Assembly: GCA_963812415.1 (NCBI GenBank)
Contig: CAWEVH010000023.1
Location: forward strand, 1-64,000
Reading direction: 5' to 3'
Length of the DNA stretch: 64,000 nucleotides
Source: JACVRW01 sp963812415
GTDB taxonomy: Bacteria > Actinomycetota > Thermoleophilia > Solirubrobacterales > Thermoleophilaceae
Position 1 is the first letter of the stretch. The number at the start of each line of letters is the position of its first letter. The position numbers and the translations under genes were made by a program. Positions 27,647-38,336 of this stretch are shown piece by piece. The notes under the pieces are model-generated. The model ran no database searches. It was not told the origin of the DNA and saw only the letters and a program-made list of their open reading frames with translations.

Positions 27647-30600
27647 GTGAACCAAGGCGTGAACGCAGCCCAATCACCCGCGAAGGTTGCCGTCCTCGGC
27701 GGCGGAGTCGGCGGCCTCACAGCCGCGTTCGAGCTGACCGCCACGCCCCAGCTGCGCGAGCGCTACGAGGTCACCGTCTATCAGCTCGGCTGGCGCGTGG
27801 GCGGCAAGGGCGCGAGCGGCCGCAACGCGGCCGTCGCGGACCGAATCGAGGAGCATGGGCTGCACGTCTGGTTCGGCTTCTACGACAACGCCTTCCGCCT
27901 CATGCGCGACGCCTACGAGGAGCTCGGGCGCGCGCCGGGCGAGCCGCTGGCCACGCTCGAGGACGCGTTCAAACCCTGCGACCAGATCGTGCTGCTCGAC
28001 CGCCAGGACGGCGCCTGGCACCCGCTCCAGCTCGACTGCCCGCGCAACCTGCTGCGCCCGGGCGAGGCCGCCGAGCTGCCCACCTTCTGGGAGATGGCCG
28101 CCAGCGCGTCCCGCTGGGCGCTCGACGGCTGGCGCCTGGTGCGCGACCAGCACGACGAGGTGTCGCCCGAGCCCGACGAACGATCCGACCTGATCCCGGA
28201 CTGGTTCGAGAACCTCGCGCGCGACGTGGCGCAGGAGGTGCTCGAGCTCCCGCTCGACGTGGCCGAGCGGCTGCTGTCGGTGGCGGAGCGGCTGGCGAGC
28301 GAGCGGGCGCGCCACACCGACAACCTCGCGCCCCGCCAGGCGGCGCAGCCGCTGCTCCTGGTCCGGCTGCTCAAGGCCGTTCGCGACTGGCTCTGGGTCG
28401 TGCTCGGCGATCTCTGCGAGCGCAACCCCGACCTGCGCTTCTTCTTCACGACGGTCGACGCGGGCGTGGCGATGGCCGCGGGGATCGTCGAGGACGGCGT
28501 GCTCGAGCACGGCTTCGACCGGATCAACGACGAGGAGTGGGCGGCCTGGCTCGCCCGCCACGGCGCCAAGCCCGTGACGATCGGGCGGAACCCCGCGGAG
28601 CGTGCGCCGCTGCTGCGCTCCGTATACGACGTGGCGTTCGCCTATCCCGAGGGCGACATCGGGAAGGCCAACTGCGCCGCCGGCACCGCGACGGGCGACC
28701 TGCTGAAGCTCGTGTTCGGCTACCGCGGATCGATCATGTACAAGATGCAGGCGGGGATGGGCGACGTGGTGTTCACGCCGCTCTACGAGGTGCTACGCCG
28801 GCGCGGCGTGCGCTTCGAGTACTTCCACGCGGTCACGCGCCTCGGGCTCGCACGCCGACGCGGACCTGGTGGACGCGATCGACGTCGTACGCCAGGTGGA
28901 GCTCGCTCCAGGCCGCGACGAGTACGACCCGCTCGTGCCCGTCGAGGGCCTCCCCTGCTGGCCGAGCGAGCCGCGCTGGGACCAGCTCGAGGAGGGCGCG
29001 CGCGGAACGAACTTCGAGGCCGAGCTCAACCCGCTTGGCCGGCCGGCCCGGACGCTGCGACGCGGCACCGACTTCGACCAGGTCGTGCTCGGCATCCCGG
29101 TGGGCGCGCTGCCGGACATCTGCGGCGAGCTGATGGAGCGCAGCGAGCGCTTCGATCGCGGCGTGAGACCGGGGTGACCGTGCGCACCCAGGCCTTCCAG
29201 CTCTGGGCCAATCGCAGCTCCGAGGAGCTCGGGTGGGCCCACAGCGAGAACTCGGTCACCGGCTGCTTCGTGGAGCCGCTCGACACCTACTGCGACATGA
29301 CGCACCTGATCCCGCGCGAGAGCTGGACGCCCGCCGACGACGTGAAGACGATCGCCTACGTCTGCGGCGTGCTCGAGGACCGCGAGGGCGAGGGCGCCGC
29401 CGCAGCCACCGCGCGCGTACGCGACAACGCGATCGAGTTCGTGGAGCGCGACCTGCCGGTGCTGTGGCCGGCGGCGACAAGCGGCGGGCGCTTCGACTGG
29501 AACGTGCTCGTGGATCGCGACGGGGGTACGGGCCGCGCGCGCTTCGACGCCCAGTACCACCGCGCGAACGTGACCGCCTGGGAGCGCTACGTGCTCACGC
29601 CCGCCGGCTCGGTCGAGCACCGGCTCCCCTCGGGCGACTCCGGCTTCGACAACCTCGTGCTCGCGGGCGACTGGACCCGGAACGGGATCGACGGCGGCTG
29701 CGTCGAGGCCGCGGCGATCTCAGGGATCGAGGCGGCTCGCGCGCTCAGCGGCAACGAGCGCCCGGTGCCCGGCCGCGCAACCGACTGGCTGCGCCAGGGG
29801 ACGGTCGAGCTCCCGCCCTACATCGAGTACGGCGGGCGGGCCACCGCGCCGGCGCCATTCGCCTGCCAGGGCGGCCGGCTGCGCGGATTGCTGCTGAGGG
29901 GCGACGCCACGCGCATCGACAAGCTGGTCGAGCGAATGTTCAACGTGCCCTCCGGGCGCGGGCTCGACTACCGCGCGTTCAGCTCGCGGGTGATGCTGCT
30001 CGTGGGCGACTTCGCGCGCGTGACCTCACTGACGCCCCCGTTCGACCGCTGGGGCGCGGTGCGCGAGACCCAGGCGTCCTTCTTCATCCCGGTGCTGGCG
30101 GGACGCGACCTCGGCCACGTGTTCCTTGCAGAGCGCCTGCTGCTGGCGGTGCCCTACATCCTCGTGGACAACCCGATGTCCTACCTGGGCGGCAGGGAGA
30201 TCTACGGCTACGCCAAGGTGATGGGGCGCTTCTCGCCGCCCGAGGGGCTCGCGGAGCGGGTGTCCATCGAGGCGTTCGGCGGCAACTTCGGACTCGGCGA
30301 GGGCGCCGCCTGGCGCCCGTTTCTCGAGCTGCGCGCCGGCGCCGCGCGCCCGCGCGCCCGGCGCGCCCCGGCCGAGAGCGGCCCGATGGGGCTGCTGCGC
30401 CATCTGGTGCCCGACCTGCCGGACCCGTTCGACGCCGTCGAGCTCGCGATCGCCGACCTGCGCCTGGGCGCGGACCTGGTGGGCGACCTGATCGACGGCA
30501 GGGTCGGCCAGGTCTTCCTCAAGCAGCTCCGCGACGCCGGCGACGGCACGCGCGCCTGCTACCAGTCGGTCGTGGAGGCGCCGGTGCGGATCCAGCGGGT

Positions 30601-30942
30601 GCTCACCCGCCCGGCCGAGAACGATTGGACGTTCGCCGTGCACCACCTGGACAGCCATCCGATCCGGGAGGAGCTGGGGCTCGACAGACCAGCGTGCCGA
30701 GCTGTCGTTCGACATCGAGATCGACTTCGAGGTCGAGGACGGCTACGAGATCGGCCGCGTCACGGCGACGGGAGACACACCGGCGCCGCAGGGCTGGCCG
30801 GCCGCGCCTGGGGGCGGCCCGCTGGACGGCTACAAGAGCATGCTCGGCAGCGCAGCGCGCTGGCTGTGGCACGAGCTCACCGAGCTCGAGCGCGTCGTCG
30901 CTCGGCCGCCTGAGGGGCGCGCGCTGAAAGCGCGACTCCTGA
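27647..30942 (+). CDS. FAD/NAD(P)-binding amine-oxidase-like protein fused to an acetoacetate-decarboxylase-like domain
   Basis: About 1,095 residues from GTG 27647 (GTG 27659 is also possible). The N-terminal VAVLGGGVGGLTAAFEL is a dinucleotide-binding motif of the carotenoid-desaturase/amine-oxidase kind. GWRVGGKGASGRN and a late FAD-contact motif LVLAGDWTRNGIDGGCVEAA follow. From about residue 760 a second domain contains TPPFDRWGAVRETQASFFIP and DNPMSYLGGREIYGYAK, which fits the acetoacetate decarboxylase fold. Breaks near 28850, 29165 and 30685 must be joined. The 3' end is uncertain: the best frame stays open past a terminator hairpin at 30958, so the true stop is probably within 30911-30942. 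Confidence 0.7.
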
Positions 30943-30957
30943 GCGGCGTGGACCGAT

Positions 30958-30990
30958 CCTCGGGGGGCGAGCCGGGCCCGCCCCCCGAGG
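30958..30990. terminator. Strong hairpin between convergent genes
   Basis: A perfect 12-bp stem, CCTCGGGGGGCG with CGCCCCCCGAGG, and a 9-base loop. It lies between the end of the FAD-fusion gene and the stop of the small minus-strand gene at 31008, so it is placed to end both transcripts. Confidence 0.75.
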
Positions 30991-31007
30991 CGGTCCTGGG
31001 GGAGGGA

Positions 31008-31298
31008 CTATCTGGGGGCGCTGGCGGCCAGGCCGGTGATCGAGGCCTTGGAGCCGCGCAGCTCGATGCCGGAGGCGCCGATCGCCGCCGCGCTCGCGGC
31101 CTCGTCCTTGGCCGCCACTCCGTCGCCGGCCGGCAGCGGCCGCTCGACGACGATGACCTTGGACGGCTGGAGCTCGTCACCGTTGTCGATCAGCGCGTAG
31201 GCGCCGGTTGCCGCGGCCGCTCCGATCAGCAGCGCGACCAGCGGGGTCACGAGGCTCCTGGTCGGGAGGGGGATGGGGAGTCGCTCGCTGTACTGCAT
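31008..31298 (-). CDS. Small single-pass membrane or exported protein
   Basis: 96 residues from ATG 31298, preceded by CAGGAGGTGTCCACCC. A basic N-terminus (MQYSERLPIPLPTRS) leads into one hydrophobic segment (LVTPLVALLIGAAAATGAYA); the rest is polar and Ala-rich. It could be a signal-anchored periplasmic protein. I do not recognise the family. The good ribosome site and position against a terminator support a real gene. Confidence 0.6.
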   Translation of the reverse strand: MQYSERLPIPLPTRSLVTPLVALLIGAAAATGAYALIDNGDELQPSKVIVVERPLPAGDGVAAKDEAASAAAIGASGIELRGSKASITGLAASAPR

Positions 31299-31445
31299 GG
31301 GTGGACACCTCCTGTGGCCTGAGCGCGGGGGCTGCGAGTCCGATCCGGGCCGGCCGCGTGTCGAATGGGATGTTTCTAACGCGCCCGGGCCGCGCCGAGC
31401 GCGAGCCCGGTCACAGTCGGAGGAACGTCACACTTCGGCCGGCCT

Positions 31446-33044
31446 CTACCCGAGCGGCGCGAGCAGGCCTTCTTCCCCTCGAACGCGAACAGCAGCAGGT
31501 CGACCATGCGGAAGGTGTTGTTGTTCGGGCCGAGCGACGGGCGCCAGGCCGGGTCGCGCACGATCGAGTGCTGGCTGCCCTCGATCGCGCGGTGGAACGT
31601 CTCCGCCACGATGCGCGCGCCGACGCCCTTCAGCTTGCCGCCGTTGAGCTCCGCCTCGCGCAGGATGTAGAACCAGAGCGGCGTGTTCGTGAGCAGCGCC
31701 TCGCGCTGCGCCTGCGGTGAGCGCGCTCGAGGTCGGCGCCGTTCTTGCCGTCCCGGATCTGCGCCTTGGTGAGCTTGGTCAGCGTTCACGCCCTTGTTCT
31801 TCAGGAACGTGGCCATCTGCTGGCCGGTGGCGAGCTTCACCATCTTCGCCCGGGTGCAGGTTGCGGAAGGCGAGGTTGCGGCGGTCGTCGAGGCCGCCGC
31901 CGGCCGCCGAACGGCCGGGCGGCAGGTTCTTCAGCGGGTCGACGAGCGTCGGTGTCGATGCGCATCGCCCGGTTGAACTTGCCGGCCGGCACGGCGAGGT
32001 CGGCTTGTCCGCCTCCTTGAAGTCGTAGAGCCGGCGGAAGTCGGCGATCCAGGTGCTCGGCAGGCGCGGCTCGCCGCCGAGGTCGCCGCTGCCGGCCGAG
32101 AAGATGAACAGCAGTCGAGCGTGCCGGTGCCGACGTCGAAGATCCCGTTCCAGTTGTAGGCCGCGCGGATCATCGCGTGGCCGAGCCGGAAGGCGGCGAC
32201 CGAGAACTCGATCGGCATCGTCGGCACGTCGCGTCGGCGGCGCGCCGACCTCGAAGGCCTTGCGGCCGTTGTTGAAGACGTTGTTGACCACGCCGGGCGC
32301 GCAGATGCGCGGCAGGTAGTCGGTGCGGAGCATCCACTGGTAGTGCTTGGTCACGAGCTCGCGCGCCTTCGCGAAGCGCTGCGCCGGCGGCACCGAGGCC
32401 GGCAGCGTGTCGACGACGCGGTTGTGGAAGCGGATCAACGCGAGGTGCGTCTGGGCGACCGCGAGGTTCTCGTCGTTGCGCGGGTCCGGGATGATCGCCT
32501 TGCGCTTCTTGCGCCGCGGTGTTGCCGGCGCCGCGCGGCAGGTCGAAGCCGTCCTTCGCCGGGACGCCGTCGGCCGCGACCGTCTTGCCCATCTTCAGGT
32601 GGAGCCCGTCGGCCTCGTAGAACTTGGCCGACTCGGGGTCCTGCGGCCCGGCGCCGTAGAGCGAGTCGAGGTCGAGGCTCGGCGAGCGCGCCTGCAGCAG
32701 CTGCGCCGGGCGACACGTTCGCGCCGAGCATGACGTGCGTCTTGTCGAAGCGTCAGGTCGTGGTCGACGAACTGGCCGAGGTAGGTGAAGCCGGCCGGGA
32801 TCTGCGGCCGCCCCGCCGCCGCCCGCGGCCATCGCGCGGCCGATCTTCTTCCGGTTGGCCTCGCCGAGCTGGCGGCCGATCCCCTTCGGCCCCATGCGCG
32901 AGAAGCGGAACGGCGACGTCGCCGCCGCCGCGGCGCGCTCGCCGGTCGTGGCGTGGCGACGGCTTCGCCGTCGCGGCCGCCGCCGCTCTCCGTGAGCAGC
33001 CCCTCGCCGACCACGAAGTAGCTCTCCGAACCGTGGTGCGCCAT
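31446..33044 (-). CDS. Animal-type heme peroxidase, heavily frameshifted
   Basis: About 530 residues after joining at least eight breaks between 31450 and 33000. Starting at ATG 33044 (MAHHGSESYF), the joined product shows FRFSRMGPKG, IPAGFTYLGQFVDHDLT (distal His of the An_peroxidase family), LDLDSLYGAGPQDP, IPDPRNDENLAVAQTH, FHNRVVD, YQWMLRTDYLPRI, FRLGHAMIR (proximal His region) and TPLWFYILREAELNGG. These are the standard landmarks of bacterial peroxidasin-like enzymes, which oxidise halides or organic substrates with hydrogen peroxide. The corrected end is GLLAPLG with a stop at 31446. No export signal is visible. Confidence 0.75.
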
Positions 33045-33115
33045 GCTGTCTCCCGTGTCGGGTCCGCCCCGAACGGGGTAGCCAGCGCGACTCTAGGCAG
33101 GCCCGCGGGCGCCGG

Positions 33116-33912
33116 TCAACCCGCTGGTGGGCGATGCCCAAGTTCGGGCGGGTATTCCCCCCGCGCGAGCAGCTCGCTCGGCCGCCGCGGCGAGCGCGGC
33201 GCTGGCCACGCCGAGCGCCCCCGGCCCGAAGCTGACTCTCGCCACGCCTGCCGCGGCGAGCTCGGGCAGCGGGCGGCAGGCGGGGCGAGGCGAGCACGTT
33301 CACCGGCAGGCGAGCGCCTCCACGAGCCGCTCGATCTCGTCGAGCTTGTGGATGCCCGGCACGAAGATGCAGTCGGCCCCGGCGTCGAGGTACGGCGCGG
33401 CCGCTCTCGAGCGCCGCGCTCGAGGCGGCGCTCGCCGAGCAGGTACTCGTCGCTGCGGGCGTTGATCACGAACGGCACGCCCTCGCGCCCGGCGCGCTCG
33501 CGCACGGCCTTCACCACCGCGGCGTGCTCGCTGGCCGGGCGCAGGCCGGTCCTCGAGGTTCGCGCCCACCGCGCCGGCGGCGATCGCCCGCGCCACCGCC
33601 TCGGCCACCTCGGTCCGGGGTCTCGCCGTAGCCGGACTCGAGGTCGGCGGTCAGCGGCTGCTCCACCGCCGCGGCGATCCGCTCGACCGCGGCCAGCATC
33701 AGCTCGAACGGGATGTGCTGGCCGTCCGCGTAGCCGTGTGCGGCGGCGATCGACCAGCTGGCGGTGGCGAGCGCCGGCAGCCGGGGACGCGCGGCGACGG
33801 TGCGCGCGCTCGCCACGTCCCAGACGTTCACGAGCACGAGCGGGTCGCCGGGCACGTGGAGCTCGCGCAGCCGCTGGGCGAGCTCGGCGTTGGCGGCCAC
33901 CGGATCAGTCAT
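33116..33912 (-). CDS. Isocitrate lyase/PEP mutase superfamily protein, heavily frameshifted
   Basis: About 265 residues from ATG 33912 after joining four or more breaks. Visible pieces are LVLVNVWDVASARTVAA, TASWSIAAAHGYADGQ, EQPLTADLESGYGE (metal-binding Asp/Glu region), AGAVGANLED, PFVINARSDEYLLG (substrate loop), YLDAGADCIFVPGI and LAAAGVARVSFGPGAL. These match the phosphonomutase-like group, whose members cleave or rearrange alpha-keto or phosphono acids; the exact reaction is unknown. The start overlaps the small membrane protein gene by 8 bp, so it belongs to the MFS-led transcript. Confidence 0.75.
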
Positions 33913-34134
33913 CTGAGCCCGACACCGTGCGCCGGAAGAGCCAGCCGCAGATCGCGGCGACCACGATACCGCCAGCAGCGGCAGCCAGAGGCCGACCACG
34001 CCGACGATCGCCAGCACCACCCCGACGACGGCGACGACCGCGGCGCCGCCGCCCGCGACCACCAGCCGGTAGGCGCGCTGCTCGCGCTCGCTTCTCGAGA
34101 GGCGGCCGCCGGAACCCGGGGCGAGATCGCTCAT
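33905..34134 (-). CDS. Small two-helix membrane protein, one frameshift
   Basis: About 76 residues from ATG 34134. A polar start (MSDLAPGSGGRLSRSEREQR) is followed by VVAVVGVVLAIVGVVGLWLP and, after a one-base correction near 33970, IVVAAICGWLFRRTVSGSDD. Without the correction the frame would run into the next gene. The family is unknown; the size suggests an accessory membrane protein in the MFS/PEP-mutase operon. Confidence 0.55.
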
Positions 34135-34157
34135 GCGCGGGACCGTAGCGGGTCGGC

Positions 34158-35436
34158 TCAGGTGCGGGCCGCCGCGGCGGGCCGGCCCGCTGCGCAGGAT
34201 CCAGGCGGCCGGGGCGCTCACGAGCAGCGCCGCGCCGATGGCCAGCGCCGCCACGCCGAGCGCCGTCAGGGCGACGCCGCCGAGCAGGGCCAGGAACGCA
34301 CCCGTGAGCCCGGCCAGCAGATCGTTGAAGCCGAGCAGGCGGCCGCGCTCCCAGGGCTGCGTGGCGTCGGCCAGCTCGGCCGTCGCGGCCACGAACGAGA
34401 AGTTCCAGCCGAGCCCGAGCCCGAACAGGGCGACCGCGGTGGCGGGCACGCTCTCGATCCAGAGCAGGCTGATCACCGACGCCGCCATCACGAGCAGCCC
34501 ACCGGCCAGCGAGGGCGTGCGGCCGATGCGGTCGATCACGTCGCCCACCACGATCACGAGCGCGTACATGCCGATCACGTGCGCGCCGATGATCGGGAAC
34601 ACGTTGTGCGCCTCGTGCCCGTGGTGGTCGACCACCACCGCGCCGGTGAGCGTCATCACCGCCACCATCACCGCGAAGCTCGCCTGGGCCGCGAGCATCG
34701 CCGGCACCACGCCCGGCCGCCCGAGCAGCTGGCTGAGCGGCGCGTGCGCGTGGTCGGCGGGCGCCTGTTGGTGGCCGAGCCGCGTTGCGATCTCGCGCGG
34801 GTCGGGCCGCACGGCCGACACGAGCGCGAGGCCCACGACCATGAACGCGCCGCCCGCCAGCCAGAGCGGGGCCAGCGCGTCGCCGTCGAGGTCGCGGCCC
34901 TGGAGCAGCGGGCTGAACACCAAGGGGCCGAGCAGGGCGCCGAACACCGCGCCGAAGAGCACCAGCCCGATCCCGCGCGCCCGCCGCTCGGGCGGGTACA
35001 TGTCGCCGGCGGCCGTGCGCGCGAGCAGCGAGATGCCGCTGGCCGCGCCCACGCCAAGCAGCCCGAGCAGCACGATCGGCGCGGAGTCGAGCGCGCTCCC
35101 GAGGCCGGCCAGCCCGCAGCCGAGGATCCCGAAGAGGTAGCCGACGGCGAGCGGCGGCACGCGACCGTAGCGGTCCATCGCGCGCCCGGCCGGAAGCGCG
35201 GACAGCGCGCCCGCGCCGAGCACGATGGCGGGACCGAGCCCGAGCAGGCCCTCCACGTCGAGCACCAGCACGAGCGTGAGCGAGGCGACGGCGGCCGACA
35301 GCTGGAGCATGGCCGAGTTGGCCGCGAGCCCGGCGGAGAGCAGCGCGGTGTTGCGGGCGATCGGCAGCCCGGCGGCGGCGCGGTCGGTCACGCGCACCGA
35401 CGATACCGAGCGGCCTGCCACAGGCCCCGCACGCAT
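34158..35436 (-). CDS. MFS transporter
   Basis: About 425 residues with twelve predicted helices. GRAMDRYGRVPPLAVGYLFG lies in the loop 2-3 region and is the MFS signature; GDVIDRIGRTPSLAGG is the corresponding second-half signature. Segments LARTAAGDMYPPERRARGIG and GWNFSFVAATAELADATQPW are typical of the drug/metabolite efflux subgroup. The last residues need a frame correction to stop at 34158; otherwise the frame fuses to the next gene. The ATG at 35436 sits directly at one arm of a 13-bp inverted repeat. Internal GTG starts (35397, 35391) are possible. Confidence 0.82.
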
Positions 35437-35482
35437 CGAACGTCCCGGACTATGCGCTCTGGCAGCTACTCCGGGACGTTCG
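35437..35482. terminator. 13-bp perfect inverted repeat between M20 and MFS genes
   Basis: CGAACGTCCCGGA (35437-35449) and TCCGGGACGTTCG (35470-35482) are exact reverse complements with a 20-base spacer. It begins seven bases after the M20 stop on the minus strand and runs up to the MFS ATG. It may end the M20 transcript, block the MFS start in RNA, or be an operator. Confidence 0.6.
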
Positions 35483-35488
35483 TCCGCC

Positions 35489-36626
35489 CTAGCCGCAGAC
35501 GCTCGCCGCGAGCTCCACGAGCACGTCGGTGCAGGCGGCAGTGGCGGAGGCGCTCACCCACTCCTCGGCCGCGTGCGCCCCCTCGCCGCTCGGCCCGAAC
35601 AGGACCGTGGGGATCCCGGCGGCCGCGATGAACGCCGAGTCGGCCCAGTAGCTCGCCCCGACCACGGGCGGCGGCGAGCCGAGCCGTGCTCCCGCCACGT
35701 CGCGAAGCGCCCCCACGAGCGAGGCGTCGGCCCCGATCTCGAACGGGTCGCGCACGAGCAGCGTGCGCGGCTCGACCGCGAGCGCGGGGTCGTCGCGGCG
35801 GCAGCGCTCGAGCAGCTCGGCGATCTCGCGCTCCACGTCCTCCGCGTCCTCCCCCGGCACGGTGCGCCGCTCCAGCTTGATCGTGCAACGGTCCGGGTAG
35901 GTGGCGAGGTCGAGACCGCCCTCGATCAGCGAGGCGTGCACCGAGCCGCGCCCGACCAGGGGGTGCTCGTGATCGCCGAGCGCGCTCGTCGAGCGCGCCG
36001 ATCCCGGTCAGGAGCGGGCCTGCCTTGACGATCGCATCCACGCCCAGGTGCGGGCGCGACCCGTGGGCCGCCCGCCCCTCGACCGTCAGCTCCGTCCAGA
36101 CGAAGCCCTTGTGCGCGATCACGATCTCGAGCTCCGTCGGCTCGGTCACCACGGCGGCGTCGGCCCTGACGTGGCGAAGCGCCTCCTGGACGCCGATGCT
36201 GGCGTGCTCCTCGTCGGCCACCGCGGCCACCACCACGTCGCCCGCGAGCCCCCTCTCCGCCGCGTCGCGGCAGGCCACGAGCGCGGCCGCCACGCCCGCC
36301 TTCATGTCGTAGGAGCCGCGGCCGTGGAGCCGGTCGCCGTCGAGGCGGGGGTCGTGCGGTGCGCTCATGCCCGCCGTCCCGACCGTGTCGATGTGGCCGC
36401 AGAGCAGCAGCGTCCGGCCGCCTCCGCTGCCGGGCGCCCGCACCAGCACGCTCGGCCGTCCCGGCGTCTCCTCGAGCACCTGCACCCCGAGCCCGGCCTC
36501 GCCCGCCCACTCCGCGATGGCGGCGGCCGCGTCGCGCTCGCCCGCGCCACCGGGCACGAGCGCCGGGTTGACCGAGTCGATCGCGACCAGCGCCCGGGTG
36601 AGCTCGATCGCCTCCTGGCCGCTCAC
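35489..36626 (-). CDS. M20-family metallopeptidase/deacylase (ArgE/DapE type), one frameshift
   Basis: About 379 residues from GTG 36626. Zinc-site motifs are present in order: LLLCGHIDTV (first His, Asp), GRGSYDMKAGVAA (bridging Asp), DEEHAS (catalytic Glu-Glu) and TEPTELEIVIAHKG. A dimerisation domain follows (AAHGSRPHLGVDAI), and the late His ligand lies in GEGAHAAEEW. A break near 35975 must be joined. Members hydrolyse N-acyl amino acids or small peptides. It follows the GMC gene by 8 bp in the operon led by the DmdA-like gene, so the substrate may be an acylated or conjugated osmolyte. Confidence 0.82.
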
Positions 36627-36634
36627 CCGAGCCG

Positions 36635-38336
36635 TCAGTCCGACTCGGGCACGGCCACCGCCTCGGCGGACTCGGACGCCGGCTCGTGCCGGTAGAAGGG
36701 CTCCGGCTCTGCCGGCAGCGGCGTGTTGCCGAGGATGAGGTCCGCGGCCTTCTCGGCGGTCATCATCACGGGCGCGTAGATGTTCCCGTTCGTCACGAAG
36801 GGGAACACCGAGGCGTCGACCACGCGCAGCCCCTCGAGGCCGTGCACCCGCATCGACTCGGGGTCGACCACCGCCAGCTCGTCGGTGCCCATCCGCGCGG
36901 TGCAGGACGGGTGGAGCGCCGTCTCCGCGTCCTTCGCCACCCACTCCAGCACCTGGGCGTCGGTCGCCACGTCGGGGCCGGGGGAGATCTCGCCGCCGTC
37001 GTACGGCGCCCAGGCCGGCTGGGAGAGGATCTTGCGCGTGACCTTGATCGCCTCGATCCACTCGCGACGGTCGTCCTCGGTCGAGAGGTAGTTGAAGCGC
37101 AGCGCGGGGTGCTTGCGCGGATCGGAGCTCACCGCCTTGCAGGTCCCGCGCACGTCCGAGTACATCGGCCCGATGTGCACCTGGTAGCCGTGGCCTCCGC
37201 CGCCCTCCGGGCACCGTGCCGTCGTAGCGCACGGCGATCGGAAGGAAGTGGAACATCAGGTTGGGCCACTTCACCTGCTCGTTGCTGCGCACGAAGCCGC
37301 CCGCCTCGAAGTGGTTGGTGGCGCCGGGGCCCGACTTGCGCAGCAGCCACTCGAGGCCCACCTTCGGCCGGTTCTGCATCTTGAAGTAGGGCGCCATCGA
37401 AACCGGCTGGGTGGCACTGTGCTGGACGTAGACCTCGAGGTGGTCCTGGAGGTTCTCGCCCACGCCGGGGAGATCCGCCACCACGTCCACGCCGAGCGCG
37501 CGGAGCTCGTCCGCCGCGCCCACGCCCGAGATCTGGAGCAGCTGGGGTGAGTTGATCGCGCCGCCGCAGAGCACCACCTCGCCGGCGCTGACCGGGGGAC
37601 GGCTGCGGCCGAAGCGTATGTACTCGACGCCGGTCGCGCGCCCGCCCTCGAAGCGGATCTTGGTGGCCATGGCGAAGGTCTCGACGTCGAGGTTCGGCCT
37701 GCCGAGCACGGGGTGCAGGTAGGCGCGCGCGGCGGACAGGCGCCTCCCGTTGTGCACGTTGCGGTCGAACTTGGCGAAGCCCTCCTGCTGGTAGCCGTTC
37801 ACGTCGTTCGTGAGCGGATAGCCCGCCTCCTGGACCGCGGCGAAGAAGGCGTCGAAGAGCGGGCCCCGCGCCGGGCCGCGCTCGAGCACGAGCGGGCCGT
37901 TGTGACCGCGGAACGGGTCGTCGGGATCCGCGGCCAGGCAGTTCTCCATCCGCTTGAAGTACGGGAGGCAGTGCGCGTAGTCCCAGTTCTCGACGCCGGG
38001 GACCGTCGCCCAGCGCTCGTAGTCCATCGGGTTGCCGCGCTGGAAGATCATCCCGTTGATGCTGCTCGAGCCACCGAGCACCTTGCCGCGCGCGTGGAAC
38101 ACGCGCCGGCCGTTCATGTAGGGCTCGGGCTCGGACTCGTACTTCCAGTCGTAGAAGCGGCTGCCGATCGGGAACGCGAGCGCCGCCGGCATGTGGATGA
38201 ACACGTCGAGCGACCAGTCGGGCCGGCCCGCCTCCAGTACGAGCACCTGGTTCGAGGGATCCTCAGAGAGCCTGCTGGCAAGTGCGCAGCCCGCTGAGCC
38301 GCCGCCGACGATCACGAAGTCGTAGTGCGTGTTCAT
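36635..38336 (-). CDS. GMC oxidoreductase, choline-dehydrogenase-like (BetA family), one frameshift
   Basis: About 567 residues from ATG 38336. The N-terminal FAD motif is YDFVIVGGGSAGCALASRL. GMC signature 1 is ARGKVLGGSSSINGMIFQRG and signature 2 is CGGAINSPQLLQISGVG. The catalytic His is in LHPSCTARMG, and the C-terminus has GNIYAPVMMTAEKAADLILG. A break near 37205 restores GYQVHIGPMYSDVRG. BetA enzymes oxidise choline to betaine aldehyde, but GMC specificity is broad. The ATG overlaps the stop of the dioxygenase gene by 4 bp. Context (betaine-type genes and the TGATATATCA operator upstream of the operon) favours choline or a related alcohol. Confidence 0.82.

Noticed and set aside
33715..35631. 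Long plus-strand open frame opposite MFS and PEP-mutase genes
   Set aside because: Composition is Arg/His/Asp-rich low complexity, while the minus strand gives membrane helices and family motifs.
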